A program made the position numbers and the translations under genes. A stretch of DNA of 64,000 bases, taken from positions 63,851,804-63,915,803 of the forward strand of contig OX243811.1 of the NCBI GenBank assembly GCA_945859605.1. The letters run 5' to 3'. This DNA is from Lumbricus rubellus. Its lineage: Eukaryota > Annelida > Clitellata > Crassiclitellata > Lumbricidae. Position 1 is the stretch's first letter; each line of letters starts with the position of its first letter. The notes beneath the pieces were generated by a model. It had not been told where the DNA came from, ran no database searches, and saw nothing but the letters and a program-made list of their open reading frames with translations. Positions 1 to 12,440 of the stretch are shown here, one piece after another.

Positions 1-3000
1 GATTCTCGCTTCCATTGTGCTTTTGATTCCCAATCCGAATTCTTTGAGGATAGACAGCGATATGTGGTGGTTCTTCTTCCATTCCGAAGAAGGGTTCACA
101 GAAATTAAACCTATTCGAAAGCACATGCAACTGCTAGACATTACAACGCCATCACCATAGCTTGGTGTCTTGATTCTTATTAGCAAACTGGATTTTGTGA
201 TGGTATTTTCAAGTGGAATGGTTCCTTCATGGACACCGTAGGCCTACATGTAAAAATTCTAACTTTTGTGATATACATGGGCGCCCGCACATAGGGGCAA
301 GGGGGGGCACTTGCCCCCCCCTGGAAAAGTGAAACTTATTTTTGTAACTACTATTTTTGAGTTTTTAACAAATTTCTTCGCAATAAAACACTAATCATAC
401 GAATGATACACATGTGAAAGTGATAAATTTACGTTTAGAAATCTCTATAGAAATAAATATATAATTATATATAATAGTGCCCTTCATGGACCTACTTTTT
501 AACATCTACTTTTGGATTTTTAACCAATTTTTTGCAAAAATAATACCCAAAATGAAACCGAGAAATTTGCATTAAAAAAGTCTTTGAAAAAATACCCGTG
601 TTTCTAATTTCCAGCGCTGTATTTAGCATGCTTTTATCACTGAAAAATGTAACCGTGACCACCGTAAAATTTTTGCCCCCTCCTGCAAAATTTTCTGCGG
701 GCGCCCATGGTGATATAGACTATATCAATAAATTTTATGTAAATTAATCGATGACTTTCTGTTCGTTAAATTGTGTAACGATGAAATCCAGTAATTTTAT
801 GATTTTTTGTTTTATGAATGTTCAGTTAAGGTAGGAATGTAGGTCTATTTTCAGATGGCTGAAGAAGTCACCAGTAGTACGCAACGAGACACAGAATCGA
901 GACAACGAAGTCCATGTGAGAGGAATGTTAGGCTAAACATAAGACTTAGTCTTGCAGTTGCGGGTGACATCGATCATTACATAAAATGACGATATGCGAT
1001 TAGGTTCACAGCATATAACACGTGACTATTTTGCCGTTTCTTAAACAACTTCGCTGCTATGGTACTAGATAGAGTACCAGTGCCAATGACAGTACTGTTG
1101 CTTTTTGAGGCAATGGATTTCCCAAAATGATGATGTGCTCCTCTGTGCGAAATGTGTGCAAATTACAGAATATTAAGTGCTAAGTGTTTGTCTCGTATTA
1201 TACTCATAACTGAGTAGGCCTATTAGTTAAAGACTCATACAGGCATTTAGCCCCAGCGAGTAATTCTCTGGTCTATAATTATCTTACTAAGCTTACTACA
1301 TAAAGGCATAGGCTATAGGTAGCTAGTCTATTTATTCAAACTAGTCATTCTGATTCACGCTAGTCATTCTGGCAGTGGTTTTGCTAGTAATTTAAGGTCA
1401 TTTTCAGCAACTTCTATAGGGCCTACTCTATAGACACATAATACATTTTAAATTGCATGATTTAAAGATGATTTTCCCTTCAATTTCAACTGGAAAATCT
1501 AAGCAAGTTCTGAGTTTTATAAACAACGTTCATATCTTTTCATTGGAAAATGTTGCGTCAGTAGTGACATTAATTATTTTGTCTCATACCTTTGCTGTTT
1601 GGATTCACAATTCCTTCAGTATATATACGGGGTCTGCCAGAAAAAGCATGACTATGCTTAATCAGGGCTTCCTCGATAACTTCCTTGCTATTCAATGTCA
1701 AGATAAGCCTACAACACAGAGTCCGCCATTTAAAATATTTTTCAAGCGCTACTCGTAAGTTTTGATTCGTAGTTATGATGATCTCTAATCAATTTTATTA
1801 GCATTGTGTCGACAGGGTGAGAATTACCGGCTCTAGGACCATTGCTCATAGACTGATTGCTCATAGGCTGATTGCTCATAGGCTGATTGCTCATAGGCTT
1901 ATTGCTCATAGGCTGATTGCTCATAGGCTGATTGCTCATAGGCTTATTGCTCATATGGCTCATTGCTCATAGGGTTTATTGCTCATAGGCTCATCGGTCA
2001 TATGCCTAAAATCAATGAACTTTGGCCTATCTTTAAAACAAATATACCATTGGCGATATGGGTGACCGTCTTCACGCCTTAGTTTGTGCTTATCAATTAT
2101 GGACAATTAGCGTTGGTAGACTAATAGAATCACTGGCACTGAAGAAACTTGTGAAGATAAATACTTATTCTTTTAAGTAGTCAACTATGTGGAAGTGGAC
2201 ATATAAGACAGTGAACAAACCTGTTGTTTGACTGAAGTAGTGAACAATCTAGTTGTTAAAAGTGTGACTTTTTTTATAATTGAACAATTTCACCTCTATT
2301 GGTTAGTTATCAAGCTTTTGCTTGAACAGTTCAACTTTTTTCTCAAATGTGAACAATTACATTACATATAGTAAATGTTTCTTTATATTTTCAATCAGTG
2401 TTTTCTTTTCTGTACCTTCATTCGACTAATTTAACTTGTAGCCTATTTTATTATGACCAATACACCTATGACCAATGAGCCATATGAGCAAAAAGACCTA
2501 TGAGCAAGACCCTATGAGCAATGAGCCATATGAGCAACAAGCCTATGAGCAATCAGCCTATGAGCAATCAGCCTATGAGCAATCAGCCTATGAGCAATCA
2601 GCCTATGAGCAATGGTCCGTACACCGAATTACCGGGAGTCATGAGGGGGGTGGATTGAACCTTCCAGTCTTTCTTAAGACGCCATAGTAAAGTCTTCATT
2701 GCACGCCCCAGCGCCACACAAATTAACGTCCGATCCCCTCATTAGATTTTCTAAATTTATCATACTGTGTAGACCTACAAAATGAAATTGGTTGTAGGCC
2801 TATTTATTTAACGAACACGTGAGTATTGGACGAACTATTTTGGTCTTACCTCTTTTAGCTTTTTAGCCTTAATATGAGTCCAAGAATAGACCGGGAAGCA
2901 TCAAACTGAATCAATGCATCTTTTATTTCAGAGACGGGACAGAATTTCACGTGTAAGCTTAGGTGATAAAACTGCAGTGATAAATCTAGGCTATACATAT

Positions 3001-3638
3001 AATTATTAGTTTTTATCTAACGCACTGGATCCGTTTTGCTAATCAAGAGTGTGTGTTTGTATGTGTGTGTGTTTGTTTGTGTGTATGTGTGTGCGTGTGT
3101 GCTTGACGTTCAACAATGCGCAACGTACATGTAGCCTACGTCGCATTTCAACAGCCGACTACTCTTTCTCACTGTGTAGCTTCTCAACCCTAGCTAACTG
3201 CAAAAAATTAGTCAGCCGTAGTATCGACTGTATCGTAAACCTCATTCGTTGCAATTTGCTCGTCATGAGCCTTCATTAAAGATTAAAGTGAACGTTCGCC
3301 CTGTGTGAGATGTAACACTGCTCAAATTTAGATATTTTATCAAAAACTAGCATGAATGATCTAAATCTACACGAACTGAAAGACGCAATTATCGTCGCTT
3401 ACTTGTCGCCTGCTTTGAACGTGAAGACCGGACCGAGTTCATCGGCTTTTCTCATGAAGAATTCCGCCAGGTTATCAAAGCCACTTATGAATGGCAATGA
3501 TCCGACCAGTGGCAAGGATGGAAGCGAGGGTGGAAGGAGACGTTTCGCTCTTCCTTTCGACATCCACCATGTGATGATGACATGGCATCCCCAGAAAACC
3601 CCGACGAAAATGACTGCTTCAACTGGCCGTGGTGGCAT
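1..3638 (-). CDS. P450 locus A: CYP2-clan cytochrome P450, 5' part only (exons 3403..3638, 1590..1708, 1..110 on minus)
   Basis: Predicted ER-anchored heme monooxygenase; only the N-terminal third is inside the window. Exon 1 encodes a hydrophobic anchor, then the hinge [15 protein letters not shown] and the block [10 protein letters not shown], ending at a GTAAGC donor. Exon 2 (119 bp) encodes [16 protein letters not shown] and a FSGRP block. Exon 3 starts after an AG acceptor at 111-112 and reads [16 protein letters not shown] before the window ends. I chose the Met at 3638 because it aligns with locus B; an in-frame Met lies 10 codons upstream. Frame and splice sites are intact as far as seen. 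It is closest to locus B in sequence. Intron 1 (1709-3402) holds a TU-like foldback element and a GT repeat; intron 2 (111-1589) holds a MITE. The I helix, ExxR and heme loop lie off the left edge, so activity cannot be judged. Confidence 0.85.
268..717. mobile_element. 434-bp MITE of the CATGGGCG family (copy 1) with 8-bp target duplication
   Basis: Element 276..709 has inverted ends CATGGGCGCCCGCA and is flanked by direct copies of GTGATATA (268-275 and 710-717). Near the left end it carries a G run and C run (ggggggg and ccccccc around 300-320). No coding capacity. Relatives are at 26606-27143 and 56766-57056. An 8-bp duplication fits hAT-like mobilisation, but the transposase family is not proven. 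It sits in intron 2 of locus A. Confidence 0.85.
1821..2633. mobile_element. TU-like foldback element 1 (797 bp) with terminal 15-mer arrays
   Basis: The element spans 1829..2625 between 8-bp duplications GAATTACC (1821-1828 and 2626-2633). The ends read GGCTCTAGGACCATTG and, inverted, GGTGTACGGACCATTG. The left arm (about 1840-1985) is a head-to-tail array of the 15-mer ATTGCTCATAGGCTG; the right arm (about 2466-2617) is the same array inverted. The middle (about 1990-2455) has degenerate GTGAACAA/TTGTT repeats and no gene. This is the architecture described for sea-urchin TU elements: outer domain of 15-bp repeats plus an unrelated middle. It lies in intron 1 of locus A. Confidence 0.85.
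3049..3102. repeat. Imperfect (GT)n microsatellite
   Basis: Interrupted TG/GT dinucleotide run in intron 1 of locus A. Confidence 0.9.
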
Positions 3639-4880
3639 CTTCGAGACCCTGAATGTAGTTAGGGTCAAAACTGATTCGCTGCAGGGTGGTTCAATTTGCT
3701 TACTTTAATTCAGAGTTAAATGTGCTTGGCAGAATATGCGACCGTCCGTAAGCTTATATGACGTCACACAATTTTGCTGATGTTAATTTTTTACATTCAT
3801 CCCGCTTCGCACATCGGCACAAAAGGCAATTATACGGTTTATACCCTCAGATAAATGGCATTGCATGGCTCAGCCTCGTCTGAGAACCACAAGTTTCCAA
3901 TTCGAAAACAAAGCCGTTGCACTACATGTAGCCTACCTACTTAATTCGGCATTGCATTCTGGTGCTGTACTAAATTATAGGTCTAAAGGGAAGCCATGAC
4001 TGTCTGAAAAGCTAGGTTTGGAAAGCTGAAACTAACAGAAATTTAGCTTGAAATATTCATCGTCTAAACAATGAGTAGGATGTTCAGAGTAAACTTCAGA
4101 CTATTGCTACGATATTCTGAACGTCAGTGTTAGGTTATTGACTAGACGATGAATAGGCCTATCTTCATGTGGAAAAGTGATAAACTGCCCTACTGAAAAA
4201 ATACTTGAAACTTTGCAGTGTAGCAAACCGACATGGAAAATGTAGAATTACAACTGTTATAAATTTATTGAACAGATCTATAAGTTATAAGTAGGCCACA
4301 ATTATCAATGCGAAGCATAATGCTCCTTCGCGGAATAGTCTAATGTAGAGTCACAAATCTCGTCATGCTGTGAAGTGGAAACTTCAAACTCCGCGTTCGG
4401 ATCAAACTCATTTTCTTCTATACAATCTGCACTAGCCTATATGTATCTGTTCAAAGCTCTTAAACGTATTACATTTTTTTATAACAGCGGCTTACAAATT
4501 TATGTCGGCACCTACTTCCTCTTCCTGGCAAAGCATATCATTAAAGTGAACACCCAAACCATTGACATGATTAGGCTCATCATTTGTTGCAAGTTGAAGG
4601 TTATTGACATCTAGTGATTACAGATATGATGATAATCATAGATTTATCTACATGTAGTTATTTTTGTTTTGAAAAAATCTGACGGTCTCGGTGACCATGT
4701 CACCGACACCGTCCATGCTCATAATATCCGTAAATGATTTATCCAATATGCATGCAGTCTGCATGCGCCTTTAAAACCTGATCAATTTTCTATTGTTCGA
4801 GTTCTCGAAATCTCTCTTCTGTATCGGCCCCATAGAAGTTATTAGCTACATGCTGAGCGTAACTCTCGTCACTCTGTCTT

Positions 4881-5030
4881 TAGGGCTATTCCCACTCATT
4901 GTCTTTTTAGGCTATTCTCATGTGCTGCTCTTCTATACGATCTTAGTCTTTATGCTATTCTCATTGTCTGGCTTTTAGGCTATTCTCATTGTCTGTGTTA
5001 GGCTATTCTCATTGTATGTCTTTCCCCATC
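4881..5030. repeat. Short degenerate minisatellite, about 25-bp unit
   Basis: At least four diverged copies of a unit containing GGCTATTCTCATTGTCTG in tandem. The small open frame over it is a by-product of the repeat. Confidence 0.6.
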
Positions 5031-5816
5031 CATTCTCACTTTCTTTCTGTATGCTGTTATCGTTGAGCTTAGTGTCGCATTCTTTAAGTTATTTCTATTA
5101 CAATGATTGAAATTCCATTATGTTACACGGATCGTATAGAAGAGCAGCGACATTCATGTGGACAATAAATCTCTTGCAGTGAATAAGTTATTTGAAGTAG
5201 ACCACGTTTGGTCGATATTGCGATTCGTAGCTTGGATAAGTTTAAACAGATACAAAATAATAATTAACTCACTGCTTCTAATAATGAATTATTGTTACTG
5301 AATATAGGGACCTGCAGACATTTTAAATCGTAACCGGCATCTATCTGAATTTCTGCTTTGCAGACTGTTATCAATCACGATGTGTTAGCCTGCATGTATC
5401 ATGGCCATTGTCAAGAACTTATGTACAAACCATAGTCATGATAGTTTTTTAATTTTTCGTGTCGTTTGATTTCGCATTTTTAATTTTTTATGTGACTTTA
5501 TTTATTTATTTTCTGTCTATTTTTATTATTCTTATCTATTTTTCTTCTGATATTTTTACGTTTTCACCATACTCTCAGGAATTCGGCTAACTAAGGACAT
5601 TATTTAGTTGTTTAACTTCATAATTTTAGAAATAGGCCTACGTGTAGTAGGTCCCTACAGGAAAGTAAATTTATAAGAGTTACATTGATATATAGCCTAC
5701 TTCGTAGTCCTAGGTTACAAGTGACAATTCATGGTCCAATATAATTATATACTAGTACACATCTATAGTCTCTACTTCTGATTAGATTTTAATTGCTTTA
5801 TATGCTGATCAGCATG

Positions 5817-6627
5817 ATCTTATGCAGGGCCGGCCTTAGGCATAAGCATAGTAGGCAGTTGCCTAGGGCGTCGCAGTCTTTGGGGGGCGCCCAGGCACCG
5901 GCGATTTTTTACACTAATTATTCTTTTAAACTGAAGACTTTGGAAATAATTTAAAATAATTATTGATTTCATTGCACCAATTCAGGCAGGTCTAGCCTAA
6001 TTCAATTTCAAGGACTGCATAAATTCTATATCGACTAATCAAAATCAATTTTAACGGCATTCTTTATTCTGTGCTTTGTAGTCTATGTCAAAAAATTAAA
6101 TGATGTCAAACTCTATGATTCCATGAAGCGTAAAAAGTTATCGGGTGCTCAAAGTCGTGAGAAAAAGCAGAAGACAGAAGTTAGAATAAAAAAGGCAATA
6201 CCTACGGGACAACTTTATCTGTTAATGTTAGCGCCCAGTCGTTAGATAGCCTATAGATAGGCCTAGATAGCCTATAGTGATTCAGACTACGCGACGCTCA
6301 ATTTCAGGGCTGGCATTAGGCACAGGCAACGGCAAGGCAGACAGTTACCTTGGGCGCCAAATTCTAATGGGGGGAGTCATTTGCACAAAAATGTATGTTT
6401 ATAACCTTTTTAACTTTTAGCCTTTGTGCACTAAATTGAATTTTACTCAGCCTTCAGTGTACTAATAAAAAATACAAATTACTCAACTGAGTGTAGAGGC
6501 TATGGCTGGTTCATCTTTGTATTCTGACGTGGATGAACTATTATTGAGTTTGAGTGGGGATCTGAGGGTGTGAAATGTATGCTTTGCCTAGGGCGCCATT
6601 TTACCTAAGGCCGGTCCTGATCTTATG
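5817..6627. mobile_element. hAT-like non-autonomous element (795 bp), apparently nested
   Basis: Element 5825..6619 begins CAGGGCCGGCCTTAGG and ends CCTAAGGCCGGTCCTG, between 8-bp duplications ATCTTATG (5817-5824 and 6620-6627). A second left end of the same family (CAGGGCTGGCATTAGG) starts near 6305, so one copy seems to have inserted into or recombined with another. No transposase frame survives. Ends and duplication length fit the hAT superfamily. Confidence 0.8.
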
Positions 6628-7984
6628 CAAACTTACATGATAGTTTACAATTAAAAATTGATAGATTTTAATATCTTTTATATTTCTCAATTTCTTATTA
6701 AACCAAAATTATGATTAAAACATTGTTGTGGAATGTAGATTAATGTCACTTATAATTAATTTCTGCCTTCTAATAAAGTTGTGTTATTTGCCCATTAAGA
6801 TAAAATTGAATAAACATGGTTCTTAAATTTAAAATGCAATTGAAGATGTAACAAAGTCAAATTATTTTCCGTTTCCTTTTTCTGTCGTTATTTCTCGTTT
6901 TTCTTACAAAACGACGTTTTCCGGTTTTCTTTTATTTCGTTTCCATCGTTTTTACATCTAGGATATAAACTAAGCCTATGATATTATATCTAACGATTAA
7001 TATTATTACAGCGACATTGTTATTTACTGACCTCTTCGTGCAGACAATGATCCTTTCGAAAATAAGTCAGAACTTTATATTTTATAAACTATAATAGGCT
7101 AACTCTGATAATAATTATTGTTTGCTTTTGAATGTAGCCTTCATACTTACGTCTTGCGTCTTTTGTAACTCAGAATGCGGTCTGCAAAGCAGAGTTAAAG
7201 TGAATACTTACTTTAAATATATAAATGCGTGACGAAAACTCGAGAATCCGGAAGTAGCGTATGCCTACTGATTATGTAAGCACACTACAGATGCCGTAAG
7301 CAACGTCAAAAATGATGTATTATAGGCTACTTAGCAACAGCATCGATTAGACCTATGAGATTGTTTTTATTATTACACACAGTAGCCTACAGCCTGTTAG
7401 TAGCCGACATGTTGTCACGAAAGGCACACCTTGACTTGGTTAAATGCCTAGAGCCTAATGGTTAAGATCCAAGATCAATACAGCCAATCAGCTTGGTGCC
7501 ATAAAAACTGCCATTGTGATTCCCATATGATGAGTAATCATCTGTTGGCATCGAAACTGAAAGTAGGAGTTGGAATAAAGTCGATCTCCATGACGGCCTT
7601 TGTCATGGGCTTTCACGTAGATGGTGACAAGGTAATTTTCGGCGAGATAAACCCCGTGGAGATGAGGAAGCATTCGCTGTTTTACCGCTAAAATGGGTAA
7701 TGGTTATTTTTACCTCGTTGGGAATGACCTGTTATAAAACCGCTGTAGTGATTACTGTTATAGCTCTATTATACTATACAGTGTATAGACTGTGTGTCTG
7801 ACTGTGTCATACAGTGACGTACATGTAGGTTGCTCATTTAGCTACAGTCACTTACTTACTCAACTTAAAATTCCAATTTCATGTCAATTGACTTTCGACG
7901 CTACGGCATCACATCAATCGTTCTTCCTGTTTCCCATAATTGTTTTCAAACGAAATGGATTTAGCCTCTCAATAAAGACATATA

Positions 7985-8150
7985 TCGTTCATTTATATAG
8001 CGCAACTTCCAGAGAAACTCCTCAGAGGTGCTCCCAACCCGACACCAAACCGCAATCAAAGACAATGGTTTTCAAACGCTTGCGCAAAAGGGCAAAGAAA
8101 ATCAATCAATCAATTTTCGTTAAATAGTCAACACTTCAGGTTGGCAGAAC
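7985..8150. repeat. SINE- or LINE-tail-like repeat with a TATATAGCGC block
   Basis: Contains ATTTATATAGCGCAACTTCC followed by an AGAGGTGCTCCCAAC-like block and ATCAATCAATCAA. Blocks starting with ATAGCGC or ACAGCGC recur at 15240-15410 and 39375-39540. The end (TTCGTTAAATAG, then CACTTCAGGTTGGCAGAACGCAG) is the reverse of a motif seen near 47120 and 53540. No family name assigned. Confidence 0.35.
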
Positions 8151-10352
8151 GCAGCCTGTCACATAATATAGGCTAACTAATTTTACAAAGAGAAAGAAGT
8201 TCATTACGGAGACTATTAGGTAACTTATTCCAGAAAGAAGGACCGACTATTATAGCAAAGTTTGTATGCAGCACTAAATAAATTGCTATTAAAGCAATAA
8301 AAACAACGGGTTTGTTGAAAAGTTATAGATAAAAATTATCAGCTAAAAATTAATGTTTATATTTGGCCATTTAATCAACGCGTCAATGTTGATAAAGAGT
8401 TTAGAGGTTTTGTAATTTGCAGCCAAAGAATCACGAATTCAACAGTTTTGTCGCTAGAAATGTTTAAAAAAAATATTTTTATGGATGAAAACTCTTTTAG
8501 GGTTTTGTTGTTGCGTGGTAATGGAGCCGAGAGGAGATTTCCTTTCTACAACCTGTTGTTCGAATTAGCGTTCCCCATATTTGTGGAACAAATTTATGTG
8601 AGGTCTGCACTTTTAATTCGCAAATCGAACGATGCAGGCGACATTCTAAATATTTAATTCAACATGACTCTATTGATTTATTAAATAATATATTGTTTTA
8701 GTAATTCGCCGTACAGGCATTAGGCTTAAGTTCTAACAGAAATCTATCTTGAAATTGAGCCTATAATATTATACAAGATATAGGCTAACTATGAATATTA
8801 ATGCAGCGACATAGGTAGGTCGTTTAGCCATCGGCGCAGTGACTGTACATGTAAGTATCGCTGTTAGATGACTCACTAACGTTTTTCGGAAAATGAGAAT
8901 CCGGAAGGCTCATTAGCCATTACGTAAGCGCACTACAGAACGATACGGTAAATAGTCTAGGGTGTCTGCTTAAAATGACAGCATGACTTCCTTGACTTGT
9001 GGTTGTGAGATTCTATTTTTAAGCATAGACTGGTGCCCTTACGATGATTTCAAAAGGGATTGGTCTCAGACGTCAGCTCATGTGCATTTAGGCTACTCAT
9101 CGTGTTAGGCTAACGCTGCTGCTATCGTTACAACACTCACGATTGCTTCCTAGTGCACTAATAGGCTTTTCAATGCGCTGCGCTGGTAATTATCAAGGCC
9201 GTCTACATGCGTGGCACCAGCAGCTCATAACTATTATATTAAAAATAAGTTACTACTCTCTTGGTAAGCGCGCAGCATTAGCCTACCTCCAACGTACAAA
9301 AGCAACTTTCATCTCACTCCACACCTCCATTTGAACAAAACAAAATATTTAAACCCTTATTGTAAAACTTTCGCCCGCCTAAATACATGTCTTTCGCTGT
9401 TTTCCATTACGAGCAGTGAGGTCTCAATATTGAATTAAATCAATGGAGTGTTCCAAGATGTGCGAGATAAGGCAAATAAAATTTTGTATTGTGAGTTGCT
9501 TCTGTATGGCTTTGAAGAGAATTGAGTCTACGTGCTTGTACCCTGCAGTGCAAAAATTGATCATTAGTGACGCAATTGGACCGACTCTAGGCCTAGGCCT
9601 AACAGTTAAATTGTTAAAATATGAAAAAAATCTTTCTGGTAAATTAGAAGAGTAGGCCCCTAGGTGTCTTCAAACGTTGAAACTTATGAAATTCACACTT
9701 CAAAGGGCCCATATAACTACGTCGAGATGGGCACTTAACAACTTAATGGAAAATGACTCAAACAAGACAGTGGCGTGGCATTCGTGCATATCATAGACAT
9801 AGACTAAAACAACTGTATTTGGACTAAGCAAGCCGAACCACAACAGGCCTATAAAAAATCCCAGGGCTACAAAGCACATGAAGGCATGATAAACAAACAA
9901 AGTATAGAATTATGCCATGATATGTCACTGCATTTCATTGTTAAACACACTCAGCCTAACGACTGAAGTCACGCAGAAAACCTTTTAATGTATCTTTAAT
10001 GTAGCCTATATACAGTGTCATATAGCCTATACATTATACATCTAAACTCTTCCTGAATGCCATCAATTTTTCATCCGCAGTACTTTCACTAGAGCCTTCA
10101 CCTTAGGTCTACACAATTTTTTATTTCTCACCGTTGAATTTCTTATTAGTAGCCTACATGTACACTGTACATGTACCTACAGGAGACGAATTTAGCACTA
10201 TTTTAAGGCGTCCACAAGTCCTGCAGTTTATAAAAAGCTACCAGGTCCTGGCGAATGACAGGCGGTATCGTTATTTGGGAAGGAAAGTGGTAAAACGATT
10301 CTTTGTCCGTGGTTGATCTCGTTTCCGTGTCAGAGTGTTACCATTAACCTAA

Positions 10353-10545
10353 GACCCAGGGACGCAAGTAGCGTTGAGCTTGGGGGAAGGCTTAAGCCCC
10401 TCCCTCAAACGAAGCTGAAGCCCTCCAAAAATAGATCAAGCCGTTGTATGCTTACGGCTAAATATGCTACCACACTCTTCATGCTCAAGGCTTAAGCCCC
10501 CTCCCCCAAACGAAAAGAAATCCTAGTTACGCCCCTGCTAGGACC
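10353..10545. mobile_element. Small MITE-like element with CAGGG(G)CGTAAC-type ends
   Basis: The left side, CAGGGACGCAAGTAGC, is an imperfect inverse of the right side ending GTTACGCCCCTG. Inside are two GGCTTAAGCCCC blocks beside C- or G-rich runs. Duplication boundaries are not clear. Confidence 0.45.
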
Positions 10546-10840
10546 CCCCCGCCTCCACCAGACTGATGATGGAAAGAAGATTGCAATAGATCAGTTCATC
10601 TCTTTCGACATCGAGCTCTTCATGGCGATCGCTGTATGGTTGCATCTCTGTATGTACCGATACACTTAAAACAGTGTTGTGTTACAAAGTCACTGGACAC
10701 ACGACTTGACCTAAAGGAACATTTTAAGGAAATTTACATTGTAAATGTCCACTGAATAGATTCAATTGAGACAACATTTTTAATTTAGACTAATTCGTGT
10801 GCAGTACGAAAGTTTTACAAAAATAGGCCTATTCGTTTAG

Positions 10841-11027
10841 GTGATAGGCATGGGCGGAGTTTATCAGGGACTGGGGGAGGGCTAAGCCCCCCCCCCCAAG
10901 AAGTCCCAGATTCAACTTTTTTACCATGAAAATCATATCCTTTTTCGGGGTTAGCCCCCCTAAGAAGGCCCAGACTCGGGGTTAGCCCTCCCAAGAACGG
11001 AAACCAAACTCCGCCCATGGTGATAGG
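10841..11027. mobile_element. 171-bp MITE with CATGGGCGGAGTTT ends and 8-bp duplication
   Basis: Element 10849..11019 begins CATGGGCGGAGTTT and ends AAACTCCGCCCATG, flanked by GTGATAGG on both sides (10841-10848 and 11020-11027). The interior has repeated GGGGTTAGCCC blocks and a C run. A longer diverged relative is at 36287-36620. Confidence 0.85.
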
Positions 11028-11684
11028 CCTAGTACTTTATGACCGAATATTATTTGTATGCATAGGCTACATTACATAGGCTTATCTCTACATATTAATG
11101 CAATTATTTCTGCAGAGGTGTAGGCTACGCTCATATACCTAGTAGGCTATGCTTACGTCTTTAACGGACCAAGTGTACACGTATCGAGGCGTTTACACTT
11201 GCGTACATAGTCTAAGTCTACGCATGCTCGCACACTTGAGGCATCGGACAAGAGCTGTCTGAGGTTAAGATATTTAAAAAAAATTCTAACACAGCACACA
11301 AGCTGTTGAGAATTTTTGCATTATAACCAGGGTAACAAAAGTTTCGCAGTCACACCTGCATCGCATGTACTTGTGCGCTCGAGTTCTCTGAAGGCGAAAT
11401 CAATTTTTATACAGTCAATTGCCAGTTTTCATGCCTAGGTGTACGCGCATGTGCCCCTATTAGATCGGTATTTGAATAAAATAGCCTAGCCAGTGCTCAA
11501 AGTACGGGAAAAGAAGTGCCTGGACGCTCCGTACCTTTCCAAAAGAAGTGTCCGGACGCCCATTACCTTTCCAGGCTGTGCTGGCCAATATAAGTGGCAA
11601 GACGGCGTTCAGATGTTAAAATAAGTATATTGACGCCGTCCATGACCGTCCTGCCACACTCTCATAAGGCTAAGCCCTGAGGTT

Positions 11685-12440
11685 CAAATCAAAATCAAAT
11701 CATTTTATTTGGCAACCAAAATAATCAAGAAAACAATAACAAATCGAATCAGGCATCAAAGAGAACAGGGTTAACAAATAGCCTATAAAAAAAGCAATAC
11801 TTAACTAATGATGCCAAAAGTTAGAATTTGATTGCACAGGGGACCCAAAATGGTCTTGCAACCCCGCTAGGCGAGTCCCCTGGGCGGTAGCATCAAGATG
11901 ATGATGGCCATTGAGTTGCCATAGAGTGGTTCTGACATAGATTATGAGTCAAAATAACCAACGGAAAAAATAAACAACAAACACCTTAACTAAAGCACAG
12001 TTACACAATCGATGATCAAAGAGCCTGTTGTATGAGGTTTAGGCACGGAGATCCTTGGATGGTCGAGAAATACGCAAGTACATGTAGTAGGGATTTATAA
12101 TCTAATTTAGGTCGCCACCAAATTAACTCAATGCGGGAGATAGGATAAATTAGTCACAAAATTCAACAGTTAGTGTCGAGTATCAGGGAACGCAAACGTA
12201 ACTTAAAAAGACTAAGACTAGGCAGCAGTCTAATGGAAATAGGAATAACATTCCATGTTTGAACTCCACTGTATTTAACAGAGAAGCGTCGAGTGTTTGT
12301 GTGGGCATAGGGCAAATGGTAGGAATCAGCGTGTCTGGTATGGAATGAATGCACCTCAGTAGTATGGATAAAAAATTCTTAAACACAGGAGGTAATAGGC
12401 TATGGAAATATTTAAACATGAATTCACCTATCTGCATCTG
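11685..12440 (-). mobile_element. 5'-truncated LINE tail (C-terminal reverse-transcriptase end and 3' UTR)
   Basis: On the minus strand, two overlapping frames (12437..12183 and 12354..12163) together give the C-terminal tail typical of CR1/L2-type LINE polyproteins: IHSFHTRHADSYHLP, then FSVKYSGVQTWNVIPISIR, then a Phe-Lys-Leu-rich end. One frameshift separates the parts. Downstream (11685-12150) would be its 3' UTR, ending in a run of AAATC repeats. A decayed fossil, not a gene. Confidence 0.7.

Noticed and set aside
1742..2687. CRISPR-like direct repeats and a repeat protein (MSNQPMSNKP… / YEQSAYEQ…)
   Set aside because: The 15-mers are contiguous with no spacers and mirror each other as arms of a foldback element with an 8-bp duplication; the frames are translations of the array.
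3049..3279. Cys/Val-rich 76-codon frame
   Set aside because: Its first half is the GT microsatellite and the rest has no recognisable features.
3352..3708. Plus-strand frames opposite P450 exons (also 19377..19775, 24929..25243, 34965..35198, 55830..56051)
   Set aside because: They are antisense shadows of exons whose minus-strand translation is clearly P450.
4793..4978. Hydrophobic 61-codon frame that could be a small membrane protein
   Set aside because: It coincides with a T-rich minisatellite whose unit is repeated beyond the stop.
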